Source of the DNA: Synechococcus sp. UW140
GTDB taxonomy: Bacteria > Cyanobacteriota > Cyanobacteriia > PCC-6307 > Cyanobiaceae
NCBI RefSeq assembly: GCF_900474295.1
Contig: NZ_UCOB01000028.1
Location: forward strand, 1-64,000
Direction: 5' to 3'
Length of the DNA: 64,000 nucleotides
Of the stretch, positions 24,066 through 33,843 are shown piece after piece. Both the position numbers and the translations under genes were made by a program. The notes beneath the pieces were generated by a model, which searched no databases, was not told the DNA's origin, and worked only from the letters and a program-made list of their open reading frames with translations. Position 1 is the stretch's first letter, and each line of letters starts with the position of its first letter.

Positions 24066-24656
24066 ATGAGCGTGATGGCCCGCGGTCACTGGTTGGATCC
24101 ACTGGCCCGCAAGGTCCTCCAGGCAGTCGGAGAGTTACCACCCGACCCTCCGAATCAGGGGGCGAATCCCAGCCCGGCACCGGTGAAGCCATCGGTGCCG
24201 AGCTGGGTGATTGACGTGAATCGGGCCACCGCGGAGCATTGGCGCCAGCTACCTGGATGCAGTGAGGAGATGATCGATCTCTTACTACGGCTCCAGCGGG
24301 GCGGCGTTCAGTTCAGCCAAGCCGACGATCTCTTTCAATTGCTCGACCTGCCCGCCCAGAAGGCTGAAGATTGGCGACCCCATCTGATTTTTCACTGGTA
24401 TGGCGATGCACCACCCCTCCCAGAGGCCACCAACCTCGATCTGAATGGCGCCTCCGCCCAGGAACTCGAACAAAGCCTCCATTGGCCCGAACAACGCCTC
24501 ACCCTGTTCCTGAAGGAACGCATTCGCCGGCCTTTTCACAACCTGGCCGATCTACAAGAGCGGCTCTGCCTTCCCCCAGAAACCGTTGAACAACTGCTGG
24601 GCAAAGTGCGGTTTGGCGACCGCCGCCCGGGGCCAAGCTTGCCGCCACGGCACTAA
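24066..24656 (+). CDS. Tandem helix-hairpin-helix (ComEA-like) protein
   Basis: 196 residues, no signal peptide. After a Pro-rich linker (NPSPAPVKPSVPSW) it reads IDVNRATAEHWRQLPGCSEE MIDLLL, the ComEA/HhH pattern (DVN-x-A-x-x-x-x-x-x-LPG-x), followed by FSQADDLFQLLDLP. A second, weaker copy is LDLNGASAQELEQSLHWPEQ with FHNLADLQERLCLPPETVEQ. HhH units bind the DNA backbone without sequence specificity. The gene is followed after two bases by a GIY-YIG nuclease-like gene, so the two are almost surely translated together. Confidence 0.78.
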   Translation: MSVMARGHWLDPLARKVLQAVGELPPDPPNQGANPSPAPVKPSVPSWVIDVNRATAEHWRQLPGCSEEMIDLLLRLQRGGVQFSQADDLFQLLDLPAQKAEDWRPHLIFHWYGDAPPLPEATNLDLNGASAQELEQSLHWPEQRLTLFLKERIRRPFHNLADLQERLCLPPETVEQLLGKVRFGDRRPGPSLPPRH

Positions 24657-24658
24657 GC

Positions 24659-25294
24659 ATGTCCGCACGCCAAGGTGATCTCTTCAGCGGAAGCGACGCC
24701 GCTGATCCAACGAATGATGGACCCGGCCGCAAGGCGCAGCTCCCAGATCAGCTGATGATCAGTGCCGTGGTTTTGCGCGACTGGCAGACCCGCATCCATC
24801 GACATCAGGCCCCCCTGTTTGAACCCGGTCAAGCCAGAGCCGAGCAAGCGAGGCTTGTGGGGCTTTCACATAAGACCAGCCGCGAACACAGCGCCTCTGA
24901 CGACCCGCTCACGCGCTTGAACCCCCTGGTTCTGCGGCCCCTGCCACTGAGCTTCTGGCGCTGGCCCAACAGCCCCCATCAGGGGGCAGCGATCTATCTA
25001 GTGATGGACCGACCCGATCACCTGTCGGCGCCGATCCGGCTGTATGTGGGAGAAACCGGCGCCGCTGACCGTCGATGGAAAGGCGAACACGACTGCAAGG
25101 CCTACCTATCCGCCTATGGCGAAGCTCTCAGCAGCGCCGGCCTCAGTTCCAGCCCCAGTATTCGCTTCTGGGGGGATGTCCCCAAGGCCACCAGGGCCAG
25201 GCGAAGACTGGAACAGCAACTGATCCAGACCTGGCTGCCACCCTTCAACAAGGAGACCCGCGAACGTTGGGCTACACCCTTCAATGCCGACTGA
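24659..25294 (+). CDS. GIY-YIG nuclease-like protein
   Basis: 211 residues. The C-terminal half has AAIYLVMDRPD (GIY position), IRLYVGETGAADRRWKGEHD (YIG position, then conserved Arg and His) and LEQQLIQTWLPPFNKETRER with the catalytic Glu and the metal-site Asn. The N-terminal 95 residues (QGDLFSGSD, LMISAVVLRDWQTRIHRHQ) have no recognisable domain. I infer a DNA endonuclease. It is tightly coupled to the HhH protein upstream, an arrangement similar to UvrC or Cho cut into two polypeptides. The GIY and YIG elements are diverged, so activity is not certain. Confidence 0.75.
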   Translation: MSARQGDLFSGSDAADPTNDGPGRKAQLPDQLMISAVVLRDWQTRIHRHQAPLFEPGQARAEQARLVGLSHKTSREHSASDDPLTRLNPLVLRPLPLSFWRWPNSPHQGAAIYLVMDRPDHLSAPIRLYVGETGAADRRWKGEHDCKAYLSAYGEALSSAGLSSSPSIRFWGDVPKATRARRRLEQQLIQTWLPPFNKETRERWATPFNAD

Positions 25295-25352
25295 CTTGAA
25301 TGCCGACTGATGCGTTGTTCGCTCCGTAGCATCAGGGCCAAGACAATCCGAT

Positions 25353-26843
25353 GTGATGCAGTTTTCCCATTCGCCAGCAACGTTGCAGACGTGGACAGGG
25401 AGCGTATTGGCCGTGGGCGTTTTGGAAGGCGATCCCCAGGGTGTCGTGGCCCAGCTAGAAAGCCGCTTTGAACGGAAGATCACCCCCTGGCTGGAGCAAC
25501 GCAAATTCAGGGGCAAGACCGGTGAGGTCGCCAGCCTTCAGCTGCTCACCTCAGGCCTTTCAAGCCTCGTGATCGTGGGAGTAGGAGCCAGTGATTGCGT
25601 GAGCCTGCCTGTCCTTCGCCTTGCCGCCGCCAGTGCCACGAAGGCAAGCCTTGGCAATGGGGACAGCCTTGGCATGCTGCTGCCCTGGGGTGAGCTTGGA
25701 GTCGCGGGTGCCACCGCCGTCGCAGAGGCCGTACGCCTTGCCTTGTTCAAAGATCAGCGCTTCCGCAGTGAACAGGAATCCCAGGAGCTGCCAGAACGTG
25801 TGGAGCTGCTTGGTGCGCTGCCGGACGAGACCAACTCGGCTTTAGCCACCGTGGCACCCGTCTGCGCTGGGGTGGAACTCGCCAGGGAGCTCGTGGCCGC
25901 CCCACCCAACAAGCTGACCCCAGAAGTGATGGCGGCCACTGCATCATCCATGGCCCGGGAGCATGGTCTTGAACTCCAGGTGCTGGAGCGCAGTGACTGC
26001 GAAGCCCTCAACATGGGTGCGTATCTGGCCGTCAGTCAGGGTTCAGACCTCGCCCCCAAATTCATCCATCTCACCTACCGCGGAGAGGGGCCAATCCAGC
26101 GGCGGTTGGTCCTGGTGGGCAAGGGGCTCACCTTCGATTCAGGCGGCTACAACCTCAAGGTGGGTGCTGCCCAGATCCACATGATGAAGTACGACATGGG
26201 AGGCAGCGCCGCCGTGTTGGGGGCCATGCGCAGCATTGCCGAGCTGAAGCCCAAGGGCGTGGAGGTGCACATGATTGTGGCCTCCTGCGAAAACATGGTG
26301 AATGGATCCGCCGTTCACCCCGGAGACATTGTCACCGCCTCCAACGGCACCACAATCGAGATCAACAACACCGACGCGGAAGGGCGCCTAACCCTGGCTG
26401 ATGCCCTCGTCTACGCCAGCAAACTCAAACCAGACGCAATCGTCGATCTCGCCACTCTCACCGGTGCCTGTGTGATCGCGCTCGGCGAGGAAATCGCGGG
26501 TTTATGGAGCCCTGACGACCAGCTAGCAACAGACCTCTGCAACGCTGCCGAACAGGCTGGAGAAGGCCTCTGGCGGATGCCCCTACAGAGCAGTTATCGC
26601 GAAGGGCTCAAATCACTGCTGGCGGATCTCAAGAACACAGGCCCACGCCCCGGAGGCTCGATCACCGCTGCGCTGTTCTTGAAGGAGTTCGTCGATGCAG
26701 GTCTCCCCTGGGCCCATCTCGACATCGCGGGCACAGTCTGGAGCGACAAGGGCCGTGGCTTTGACCCAGCCGGTGCAACTGGTTACGGGGTGCGGACGCT
26801 GGTGAATTGGATTGTGAGCAACGCCACAACCACCGCCAACTAA
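25353..26843 (+). CDS. pepA: Leucyl aminopeptidase (M17)
   Basis: 496 residues. The N-terminal macro-like domain is followed by the M17 catalytic domain with LVGKGLTFDSGGYNLK (metal-binding Lys and Asp), KYDMGGSAAVLGAM, and the signature NTDAEGRLTLADAL (Asp, Glu, Arg). It is a hexameric, metal-dependent cytosolic aminopeptidase that removes N-terminal residues from peptides. Full length for the family. Confidence 0.96.
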   Translation: MMQFSHSPATLQTWTGSVLAVGVLEGDPQGVVAQLESRFERKITPWLEQRKFRGKTGEVASLQLLTSGLSSLVIVGVGASDCVSLPVLRLAAASATKASLGNGDSLGMLLPWGELGVAGATAVAEAVRLALFKDQRFRSEQESQELPERVELLGALPDETNSALATVAPVCAGVELARELVAAPPNKLTPEVMAATASSMAREHGLELQVLERSDCEALNMGAYLAVSQGSDLAPKFIHLTYRGEGPIQRRLVLVGKGLTFDSGGYNLKVGAAQIHMMKYDMGGSAAVLGAMRSIAELKPKGVEVHMIVASCENMVNGSAVHPGDIVTASNGTTIEINNTDAEGRLTLADALVYASKLKPDAIVDLATLTGACVIALGEEIAGLWSPDDQLATDLCNAAEQAGEGLWRMPLQSSYREGLKSLLADLKNTGPRPGGSITAALFLKEFVDAGLPWAHLDIAGTVWSDKGRGFDPAGATGYGVRTLVNWIVSNATTTAN

Positions 26844-26870
26844 ATTTCAGCCACAACGAAGCAAGCCCCC

Positions 26871-27119
26871 ATGCCATCCAGCCCCTTCCGCTGGTACGTG
26901 AGAGCCCAACTAGGCATTCTTCTTCTTCCTGCTGGGCTGTGCCTGTTTGGAGAGGCTGTGAGCCGCCGGACTCTGCAGCTTGGAGGTGGCGATGGCGGCC
27001 CTTGGTGGTGGTACGGCACGCTCAGCCTGATCTTGATCAACGCCGGGGTAGGTCTGATGATCGAGAGTGGGCTTCTACGTGGCTATCCAAGCCGAAGACG
27101 GGATCAAGACACGCCCTGA
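26871..27119 (+). CDS. Small two-helix membrane protein
   Basis: 82 residues with two membrane helices: AQLGILLLPAGLCLFGEAV and WYGTLSLILINAGVGLMIES, joined by a Gly-rich loop (LGGGDGGPWWW). Basic C-terminus (YPSRRRDQD). 27 bases after pepA, likely the same transcript. I recognise no family, though such proteins next to pepA look conserved in this kind of genome. Confidence 0.7.
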   Translation: MPSSPFRWYVRAQLGILLLPAGLCLFGEAVSRRTLQLGGGDGGPWWWYGTLSLILINAGVGLMIESGLLRGYPSRRRDQDTP

Positions 27120-27121
27120 GA

Positions 27122-27334
27122 TCAAGACGCGACTGCCGTCACTGAACACTTATCAGCTTCGAGGCCCTGAGCAAAACGGAGATCACCAGGGCATTCCAAC
27201 GAATGAATCTGCCAGCGTGCACGGTCAGTACATGAAGCGAGCACCCGATCGAGATCATCGGAAGCTTGCCTTGGCGAAGGGTATGGCCCAACGTGTCGCG
27301 TCACCAGACCATCTCGAATGGTCAGCAGATACAT
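27122..27334 (-). CDS. Small soluble protein, unknown function
   Basis: 70 residues from the ATG at 27334: MYLLTIRDGLVTRHVGPYPS, then a helix QASDDLDRVLASCTD and WQIHSLECPGDLRFAQG. The beta-alpha-beta pattern with GPYPSP looks like a compact small domain. The stop lies two bases from the end of the convergent membrane protein. Family unknown to me. Confidence 0.6.
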   Translation of the reverse strand: MYLLTIRDGLVTRHVGPYPSPRQASDDLDRVLASCTDRARWQIHSLECPGDLRFAQGLEADKCSVTAVAS

Positions 27335-27484
27335 ACATCTCTCCCTCAATTCACATCATGATGGTAATAAACACCTCTGGGGGCAAAAAAGGGGGGAAAC
27401 CCGCATCTTCACTGAGAAGTCGCTGAGACGGAGCCCATCGAGCCCTTCAGATTTTCCTCATATTCTCCAACGAAAAATCCTGCC

Positions 27485-28147
27485 TCAATCGGACATTGAC
27501 GACTTCCAGGGACTCCCCTGACGTGCATTGTCGTTCCAAACCGCATCCAATCGGCGATCGCGGCCGCAGGCCCAGCGGTAGTAGTTGTACTGAATCGAAT
27601 TGCGATCAGCGTAGTTCTGGTGATAAGGCTCGGCGGACCAGAAACGCACAGCAGGGCGGATCTGGACCTTGACCTTTTCGATCGAAACGCCCAGTTCCTT
27701 TGCGGCAGCCAAAGCGCTGACCATGGCCTCCTCCTCCTGCTCTGGCCCAGCTGTGAAGATCACCGGTCGATAGGAATCACCTCGATCGCAAAACTGCCCC
27801 TCACCATCGAGCGGGTCGATATTGCGCCAGTACTGGCGCAATAGGGTGGCATACGTGATCTGTCCGGAATCGAAGCGCACACGCACTGCCTCCTGGTGAC
27901 CTGTGGTCTCACCACTCACCTGTTGATAAGTGGGGTTGTTGACATGACCGCCGCTGTAACCGCTTTCAGCGGAGATCACACCGGGGAGCGTCTCCAAGTC
28001 ATGCTCCAAACACCAAAAGCACCCGCCTGAAAGCACAGCCTCCTGGGTGGATCCGGCCCAGGCAGCAGGCACCGGCGCCAACAGGCCCACAAACAGCAGA
28101 GCGCCCATCAACACTCGCGACAGGAACACAACAAACACTCTGCTCAT
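27485..28147 (-). CDS. msrA: Peptide methionine-(S)-sulfoxide reductase, exported
   Basis: 220 residues. A hydrophobic N-terminus ([24 protein letters not shown]) serves as signal peptide, then the MsrA catalytic motif [20 protein letters not shown] (active Cys in GCFWC), [31 protein letters not shown] and [11 protein letters not shown]. It reduces methionine-S-sulfoxide in proteins. The start overlaps the lpxB stop by four bases (ATGA), so it is the last gene of the lipid A operon and probably acts in the periplasm. Confidence 0.94.
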   Translation of the reverse strand: MSRVFVVFLSRVLMGALLFVGLLAPVPAAWAGSTQEAVLSGGCFWCLEHDLETLPGVISAESGYSGGHVNNPTYQQVSGETTGHQEAVRVRFDSGQITYATLLRQYWRNIDPLDGEGQFCDRGDSYRPVIFTAGPEQEEEAMVSALAAAKELGVSIEKVKVQIRPAVRFWSAEPYHQNYADRNSIQYNYYRWACGRDRRLDAVWNDNARQGSPWKSSMSD

Positions 28148-29322
28148 TGCTGAATCGAATCGAGGATGGCCGATGCAGCCCGATCGGTCACTCCAGGGGT
28201 GCCAAGCGTCTGCCTAAGCCGCCGATAGCCCTCGAGCATGCATTCACGGCACTGGAGATCTTCCAGCAAGGGCACGGCCTTAGCCATGAACTCTTCCACA
28301 GTGAACGAATCCTGAAGAAGCTCCGGGACCAACCGTTCATCGAGCAGCAGATTCACGGGGGAGATGTGATCCACCTGAAAACTCAGCAGATGGCGAGCCA
28401 CCCAGGCCGTTAGGCGACTGACCTTGTAGCCCACCACTTGGGGAACGCCGTGCAAAGCCAGCTCAATATTGACCGTACCGGACTTACCAAGAGCCAGGTC
28501 CGCAGCAGCAAACAAAGAGGGTTTAAGACCATCCGCCTCGGCCGCGGGAATCACACGCCCGCGCACTCCAGCGGCCTGCAGGGCATCAGCAAGGGGTTGT
28601 TCAAAGCGCTGAAGACCTGCCGGCACCATCACCGAAAGGGATGGATCCCTGGCCTGCAAGCGCGCAGCCACTTCAGCCAGTACCGGCATCAGGTAGCGAA
28701 GCTCCTGCGGCCGCGAGGCGGGCAGCAGCAACAGCAGACGCCCATCAGGTTCCAACCCCAAGTGACGACAAGCCTCAGTGCGATCAGGGCGGGAGGCTGT
28801 CAGATCCAGCAGAGGGTGGCCAACCCACGTGACATCAGCGCCATGGGAGGCATAGAAGGAAGCCTCCTCAGGGAAGATCGCCAAAATACGATCAGTGAAC
28901 TGAAGCAGGCTGCTGGTGCCGTCGTCGTTCATGCGCCAGGCCCATTCCTGGGGGGCGATGTAATAAGTGATCGGCACCTGGGGCAGCTTCCTGCGCAGAC
29001 GCTGACCCAGGCGCACATTGGCCCCCATGTAATCAATCAGCACAACCGCATCCGGTGGGCGTTCAAGCAGCTCACGGTTCACCCTTGCCTGCAGCTTCAG
29101 CGTCGGGATCACCAAAGGCAACGCTTCCCAAAGACCGATAGCGCCCATCGGTGCAGTGTCCGCTAGCAGCTCCGCACCAGCAGCCCGCATGCGTGGCCCT
29201 CCGAGGGCCATGACCTCAAGCGGTAGTCCTCGCAGAGCGGCCTGCCTGTGCAGAGCCTCTACGAGCAAGCCGCCCTGTAAATCACCGGAGACCTCGCCGG
29301 TGCTGATCAGCAGACGCACCAT
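28144..29322 (-). CDS. lpxB: Lipid-A-disaccharide synthase
   Basis: 392 residues. Motif [18 protein letters not shown] at the N-terminus, [33 protein letters not shown] and the nucleotide-binding C-terminal part [20 protein letters not shown] are all LpxB. It joins UDP-2,3-diacylglucosamine and lipid X to make the lipid A disaccharide at the inner membrane. Start overlaps the lpxA stop by one base; end overlaps msrA by four. Confidence 0.95.
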   Translation of the reverse strand: MVRLLISTGEVSGDLQGGLLVEALHRQAALRGLPLEVMALGGPRMRAAGAELLADTAPMGAIGLWEALPLVIPTLKLQARVNRELLERPPDAVVLIDYMGANVRLGQRLRRKLPQVPITYYIAPQEWAWRMNDDGTSSLLQFTDRILAIFPEEASFYASHGADVTWVGHPLLDLTASRPDRTEACRHLGLEPDGRLLLLLPASRPQELRYLMPVLAEVAARLQARDPSLSVMVPAGLQRFEQPLADALQAAGVRGRVIPAAEADGLKPSLFAAADLALGKSGTVNIELALHGVPQVVGYKVSRLTAWVARHLLSFQVDHISPVNLLLDERLVPELLQDSFTVEEFMAKAVPLLEDLQCRECMLEGYRRLRQTLGTPGVTDRAASAILDSIQQ

Positions 29323-30167
29323 CAGCGGCCTGCTGGTGGCATCGGGCCCCTGCGACCTTTGGAGATCGAACCCTCAAGGAACGTGCAGAGGTGATCAGAA
29401 GCGGGCAGCAGCTCATGGGCCTGAGCCAACCTCAATCCCTCTGAAATCACATGGTCAGAGCGATAGATCAACGACCAGATCTCCTGCAGCTGACGCAGCT
29501 CACGGCCCTCATGCTGCTCTGCAAGTCCACTCCGACGCAGGCCGACCCGGTTCAAACCCCGAACCCTGCCGGGATGGCCCTCCACCAGACAGTACGGAGG
29601 CACATCGCGATCCACTCTGGTCATGCCGCCCACCATGGCCATGCGCCCGATATGCACGAACTGGTGAATGCCGAGGCAGCCGCCGATCACTGCCCGGTCT
29701 TCAATCACCACATGCCCAGCCACTTGAATTGCATTCGACATCACAATCCCATTGCCGAGAATGCAGTGATGGCCGAGATGGCAATAGGCCATCAGAAGGT
29801 TGCCATTACCAATCCTTGTCACCTCCCCCTCATCGGTACCACGGTTGATGGTGACGCACTCCCGGATGGTGTTGTTGTCACCGATGGCCACCTCCGTGCG
29901 GGCCCCTTTGTATTTGAGATCCTGAGGCTCCTGACCCAGGCAAGCGCCAGGAAAAATGCGGTTATGGCGGCCGATGGTCACCCTGCCGTCCAGGACGACA
30001 TTCGGGCCGATCCAGGTATGGGCACCAATACGAACCTGCGGACCCACCACCGCACCTGGACTGATGACCACTCCCTCAGCCAGCTCAGCCTTGGGGTCGA
30101 CACAAGCAAGGGGATGGATCTGCACAGATCGGTCGTTCGTGGTCGCTGATGCTGCGTTCTCACTCAT
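29322..30167 (-). CDS. lpxA: UDP-N-acetylglucosamine acyltransferase
   Basis: 281 residues. Left-handed beta-helix of hexapeptide repeats ([40 protein letters not shown]) with the active-site region [20 protein letters not shown] and the C-terminal helical domain. It adds 3-hydroxyacyl from ACP to UDP-GlcNAc, the first lipid A step. Five bases downstream of fabZ. Confidence 0.96.
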   Translation of the reverse strand: MSENAASATTNDRSVQIHPLACVDPKAELAEGVVISPGAVVGPQVRIGAHTWIGPNVVLDGRVTIGRHNRIFPGACLGQEPQDLKYKGARTEVAIGDNNTIRECVTINRGTDEGEVTRIGNGNLLMAYCHLGHHCILGNGIVMSNAIQVAGHVVIEDRAVIGGCLGIHQFVHIGRMAMVGGMTRVDRDVPPYCLVEGHPGRVRGLNRVGLRRSGLAEQHEGRELRQLQEIWSLIYRSDHVISEGLRLAQAHELLPASDHLCTFLEGSISKGRRGPMPPAGR

Positions 30168-30172
30168 GGCCC

Positions 30173-30601
30173 TCAGTCCATCATCGAGAACATCAGGTCA
30201 CCGGAACAGACCAGCTGACCATCCACCGTTGCTTCAGCCTTGACCTTGCCGAAACGCTTCCTCTTAAGGCTCACCAACTCGCAGCTAATCCTTAACTGAT
30301 CACCGGGCACCACCGGCCGGCGAAAACGCACACCATCGATGCCGGCAAACACGAAGAGCCCCTTGGGGAGATCAGGCATCTGTTTCACGATCAGCCCACC
30401 CACCTGGGCCATCGCTTCAACGATTAGGACCCCAGGCATCAAGGGTCGCTCCGGGAAATGACCCTGAAACTGGGGCTCATTCAGGGTGATGTTCTTAATC
30501 GCCACAGCGCGAATCCCTGGCTCGTGCTCTAGCACGCGATCCACCAAGGCAAAGGGATAACGGTGCGGAAGCAACCCCATGATCTGCTCACTGTTGAGCA
30601 T
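30173..30601 (-). CDS. fabZ: 3-hydroxyacyl-ACP dehydratase FabZ
   Basis: 142 residues from the ATG at 30601 ([20 protein letters not shown]). In-frame upstream codons would extend it into lpxC with a Pro/Thr-rich stretch, so I take the short form, which is the usual length. Hot-dog fold with active-site His in LLPHRYPF and Glu in [20 protein letters not shown] loop. It dehydrates 3-hydroxyacyl-ACP in fatty-acid synthesis and competes with LpxA and LpxC for substrate, which explains its place in this operon. Confidence 0.94.
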   Translation of the reverse strand: MLNSEQIMGLLPHRYPFALVDRVLEHEPGIRAVAIKNITLNEPQFQGHFPERPLMPGVLIVEAMAQVGGLIVKQMPDLPKGLFVFAGIDGVRFRRPVVPGDQLRISCELVSLKRKRFGKVKAEATVDGQLVCSGDLMFSMMD

Positions 30602-30641
30602 CGGTTCCGCGGGGGCAGTGGAGTCCTGGGTCAAGGGAGGT

Positions 30642-31505
30642 TCAGCTGGGGGAGTGAGGGGAGTCGGCAAGGGCCGAGGCCAGATCGGTGTGAAGCCCAT
30701 GGGAGCCTCGATAGACCAGCACCTGCGCCGTAGGGAAACCAACCAAAGCCAGATCCCCAATCAGGTCCAAGAGCTTATGGCGCACCGGTTCATCATCAAA
30801 CCTCAGGGGCGGATTGAGCCAATGATCGCCATCACAGACAAGAGCGTTGTCGAGTGCACCGCCCTGAATAAGCCCTGCGTCCCGCAGCTGTTCCACCTGA
30901 TCACGAAAGCCGAAGGTTCGCGCCGGAGCAATCTCCTTGACGAACAGCTCCGGAGTGAGCGTGAGAGACAGTTGCTGGCGACCGATCGCCCGCTGGGGAA
31001 AATCAATCACACCGACCAGACTGAAACGCTCTGCCGGCACGGCAGTAATTACGCTGCTGCCGCGATGCCTAACCACGGGCTGATCCAAGTGCGGGCGTGG
31101 GGGACGAGCAGAGGATGCAGGAGAGAGACCGACTTCGCCGATCGCCTCAACCCATCCTTGGGCAGACCCATCCAGAAGCGGCACTTCGACACCACTGGCT
31201 CGAATTTCAGCATGGGTGATCCCTGTACCAGCTAGAGCTGCAAGCAGATGTTCCACGGTCTTGAGACGGCGCCCAGCACCGAACTCCAGGGTGGTGCAGA
31301 GCTGACTGTCACGAACTTGACTGGGATGCAGCTGCACTAGCTCTGAATCAGCAGAGCAGTCCTGCCATGACACCCAGAAGCCGGCTCGATCGCATGGAAG
31401 AAGGGTGACGGAGACGGACTCACCGCTATGAAGGCCTACACCGGAACGCGTCACGGGCCCGGCAAGAGTCCAAGCTCCCTCATAATCCGCCGGCCAGGAC
31501 GACAT
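30642..31505 (-). CDS. lpxC: UDP-3-O-acyl-N-acetylglucosamine deacetylase
   Basis: 287 residues. Zinc ligands are readable: His in [13 protein letters not shown], and His and Asp in [28 protein letters not shown] is the conserved substrate-binding block. It is the committed step of lipid A synthesis. The start overlaps the bamA stop by one base. Confidence 0.95.
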   Translation of the reverse strand: MSSWPADYEGAWTLAGPVTRSGVGLHSGESVSVTLLPCDRAGFWVSWQDCSADSELVQLHPSQVRDSQLCTTLEFGAGRRLKTVEHLLAALAGTGITHAEIRASGVEVPLLDGSAQGWVEAIGEVGLSPASSARPPRPHLDQPVVRHRGSSVITAVPAERFSLVGVIDFPQRAIGRQQLSLTLTPELFVKEIAPARTFGFRDQVEQLRDAGLIQGGALDNALVCDGDHWLNPPLRFDDEPVRHKLLDLIGDLALVGFPTAQVLVYRGSHGLHTDLASALADSPHSPS

Positions 31506-33799
31506 CAGAACTTCCAGCCCACACCCAGGTTGAAGCGCCAGTCACCGGTGAAGTCTTGGCTTGCCACCTCCAGGCGGAGGGGACCGACTGGAGTGGTGAC
31601 AATCACACCAGTACCCACCGAGAAACCAGAGCCGGGCTTCTCCAGCAGCTGACCAGGTTTACCCGGCACATTCGCCTGAGAGCCAAAGTCGGTGCCGGCA
31701 TCAGCAAAGATTTCACCCGCGAAGATGCTGATGATCGGAAAGCGATATTCGATCGTGGCTTCTCCAAAGCTTCGTCCGACTGCAAGATCACAGTCGTACC
31801 AGCCACGAACGGAATTGGAGCCCCCCAGGCAAAACGCTTCGTAGGGAGGGAGCTGACCGAGCACAGAGCCGGCCTTGAGCTGAATACCAATGGCCTGAGG
31901 GCAATTGGCCTTTTCTCCGGGCTTAGGGCGGCACCCCTTGGCCAACTTGAGGAAGTTGACAGGAATGAAATGGGTGTAACTCGCTCTCACACGGTTGAAG
32001 GTCGGAGAGTTCTCACCGACGGAGACGAACTGCTCGGTTCCAAAACTGAAGAAGTTGCCTGACGTGGGATTGCGTGGATCGTTGAGATTGCTGTATGTAG
32101 CGGCAAAGCGCAGTCCCGCCAGATTGTTCTCGGTGGCGCAATTGAAGGCGATGCAGATGACGTCTTCATTGGGAATCCGCTGACCATCAATCTGTTCATT
32201 CGGCAAGGCGTAGGCACGGGTATCGCCAGCGAAGTTGATCGGCCGAACATTTTGAACATTGAGACCAACAAGCACATTCCAGGGAACGATCTTGTAAGGA
32301 TCACCACCATTCAGAGGTCTGGCGAAAATGACGTTGCCGCCAACGCGCTGCAAGGCCACCGAATCACCTTCGTATTCAAACCAACTGGTGTATGGAAACT
32401 CCTTATTGGCCTGGCTGACACTCTTGAAATTGTCGGTATTAAACGAGCTGGGAGGGTTGTAGATCGAATAGGCGTAGCGACCGCCGTTGTCGTCGTAATC
32501 CCTCACCGTCAGGATGTTGCCATTGTTCTGGCTTTGGAACACCTGGGGCACTTCCCTACTAAGGAAGAGCGAGGTACGGAAGGACGTGCGGTGCTGGTCA
32601 CCCTTAATCCAAGGGTCTGTGAAGGTGAAATTAGCCAGTCCGCCGTACTGGCCATAAGTGAGGTTCAGAGCAAGGTTCCAGGCACGTCCAAACAGGTTGC
32701 TGTCGGAGAGCTGCACCTGACCGAAAACACCCTGACTCTGGCTATAGCCCAGACCACCGGAGAGGGAACCAGTGGACTGTTCGACGATGCCGAGGATGAT
32801 GGTGACGTTGCCGGGCTCCCCGGCCACCGGCTTCAATGTCACCTTCACATCACTGAAGAGAGAGGTGCCATAAAGCCTCTTGAGATCTCCCTCAAGCTGG
32901 GTCCGATTGAAAGGCTCTCCTGCCTGGATTGAAATTTCTCGGGTCACCACCCACGGACGGGTTTTGCCTTTGATCGGTTCGCCCTTGTCGTTGGTGCTTT
33001 CTCCATCCTTATTGAGGAACTGAACCTCAACGCCGGCGACGGTGCCGATGACCACCTTGAGTTGCACCACACCGTCGGGACTGACCCGGCTAGGACCTGA
33101 AACCCGCGCCAGGGAATAACCCTCCTTGCTGTACCAGCCCTGCAACTCCTTCATGCGCAACTGCAGTTCGCTGAGATTCAGCGTGCGGCCGTAATCGGAA
33201 CTGAAGGTGTCGGCGATCACACTTTCAGGAATCGTGGAATCCGCAGGCTCAAGCTCCACCTTGGTGAGCACGGGGTTGGGCACCACCTGCACTACAAGCT
33301 GCACGCCCAGGGGGCCATTGACCGGCTCGATGCGCACATCTGAGAACCAACCGGATGCATAGATCGCATCGAGATCCAGCTTGAGTTCATCTCGGGTGAC
33401 GCGACTCCCTGGCCTCACCGCCATGGCGTCATAGGCGGCCAGTTCAAGTCGCTCCTGTTCGGGGTGACCGGCAATCCCTTCGATCACGACCTCGCTGATC
33501 AAGACCCGAGGCTGTTGAGGCTGCTGGTCCTCGATCGGTTGACTGACAGGCACTGAATTGGTTGCTGGTGCCTGCTCGACGTCAATCGTCTCCACCTCAG
33601 AGGTGTCAACCTCCAACTCCTCGACCTCACCCGTCTCTGTCTTGCCTTCCAGCACATCCACGGTGACGGCCTCGGTCTCTGAGACTGTCTCGGTCTGGGC
33701 TCTCGCAGGAACAGTAGTGAGAAGCGGGAGGGCCAGTGCAAGGCCCAGCGCCCCCTGCCGAACGGCGTCCTTGGTCCGGCTAGAGGAGAAGTTGACCAT
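31505..33799 (-). CDS. bamA: Outer-membrane assembly protein BamA/Omp85
   Basis: 764 residues. Signal peptide LGLALALPLLTTVPARAQ, then an acidic Thr/Val/Glu-rich linker (residues about 35-95), POTRA domains (VLISEVVIEGIAGHPEQERL; LTKVELEPADSTIPESVIAD; WVVTREISIQAGEPFNRTQL, i.e. three as in cyanobacterial Omp85), and a 16-strand beta-barrel from about residue 350 (GSLSGGLGYSQSQGVFGQVQ) ending in GWKF with terminal Phe. VRGWYDCDLAVG contains the conserved V-R-G-[YW] loop motif. It inserts barrel proteins into the outer membrane. First gene of the lpx operon. Confidence 0.95.
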   Translation of the reverse strand: MVNFSSSRTKDAVRQGALGLALALPLLTTVPARAQTETVSETEAVTVDVLEGKTETGEVEELEVDTSEVETIDVEQAPATNSVPVSQPIEDQQPQQPRVLISEVVIEGIAGHPEQERLELAAYDAMAVRPGSRVTRDELKLDLDAIYASGWFSDVRIEPVNGPLGVQLVVQVVPNPVLTKVELEPADSTIPESVIADTFSSDYGRTLNLSELQLRMKELQGWYSKEGYSLARVSGPSRVSPDGVVQLKVVIGTVAGVEVQFLNKDGESTNDKGEPIKGKTRPWVVTREISIQAGEPFNRTQLEGDLKRLYGTSLFSDVKVTLKPVAGEPGNVTIILGIVEQSTGSLSGGLGYSQSQGVFGQVQLSDSNLFGRAWNLALNLTYGQYGGLANFTFTDPWIKGDQHRTSFRTSLFLSREVPQVFQSQNNGNILTVRDYDDNGGRYAYSIYNPPSSFNTDNFKSVSQANKEFPYTSWFEYEGDSVALQRVGGNVIFARPLNGGDPYKIVPWNVLVGLNVQNVRPINFAGDTRAYALPNEQIDGQRIPNEDVICIAFNCATENNLAGLRFAATYSNLNDPRNPTSGNFFSFGTEQFVSVGENSPTFNRVRASYTHFIPVNFLKLAKGCRPKPGEKANCPQAIGIQLKAGSVLGQLPPYEAFCLGGSNSVRGWYDCDLAVGRSFGEATIEYRFPIISIFAGEIFADAGTDFGSQANVPGKPGQLLEKPGSGFSVGTGVIVTTPVGPLRLEVASQDFTGDWRFNLGVGWKF

Positions 33800-33843
33800 G
33801 GAGAGGCAGCAATCGGCCTAATGGCCGCAGAATCAACGAGACC

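Noticed and set aside
29451-30149. 232-codon plus-strand frame antisense to lpxA
   Set aside because: Long only because of the codon pattern of the hexapeptide repeats on the other strand.
31556-32932. Plus-strand frames antisense to bamA
   Set aside because: Shadows; the bamA reading has all family motifs.
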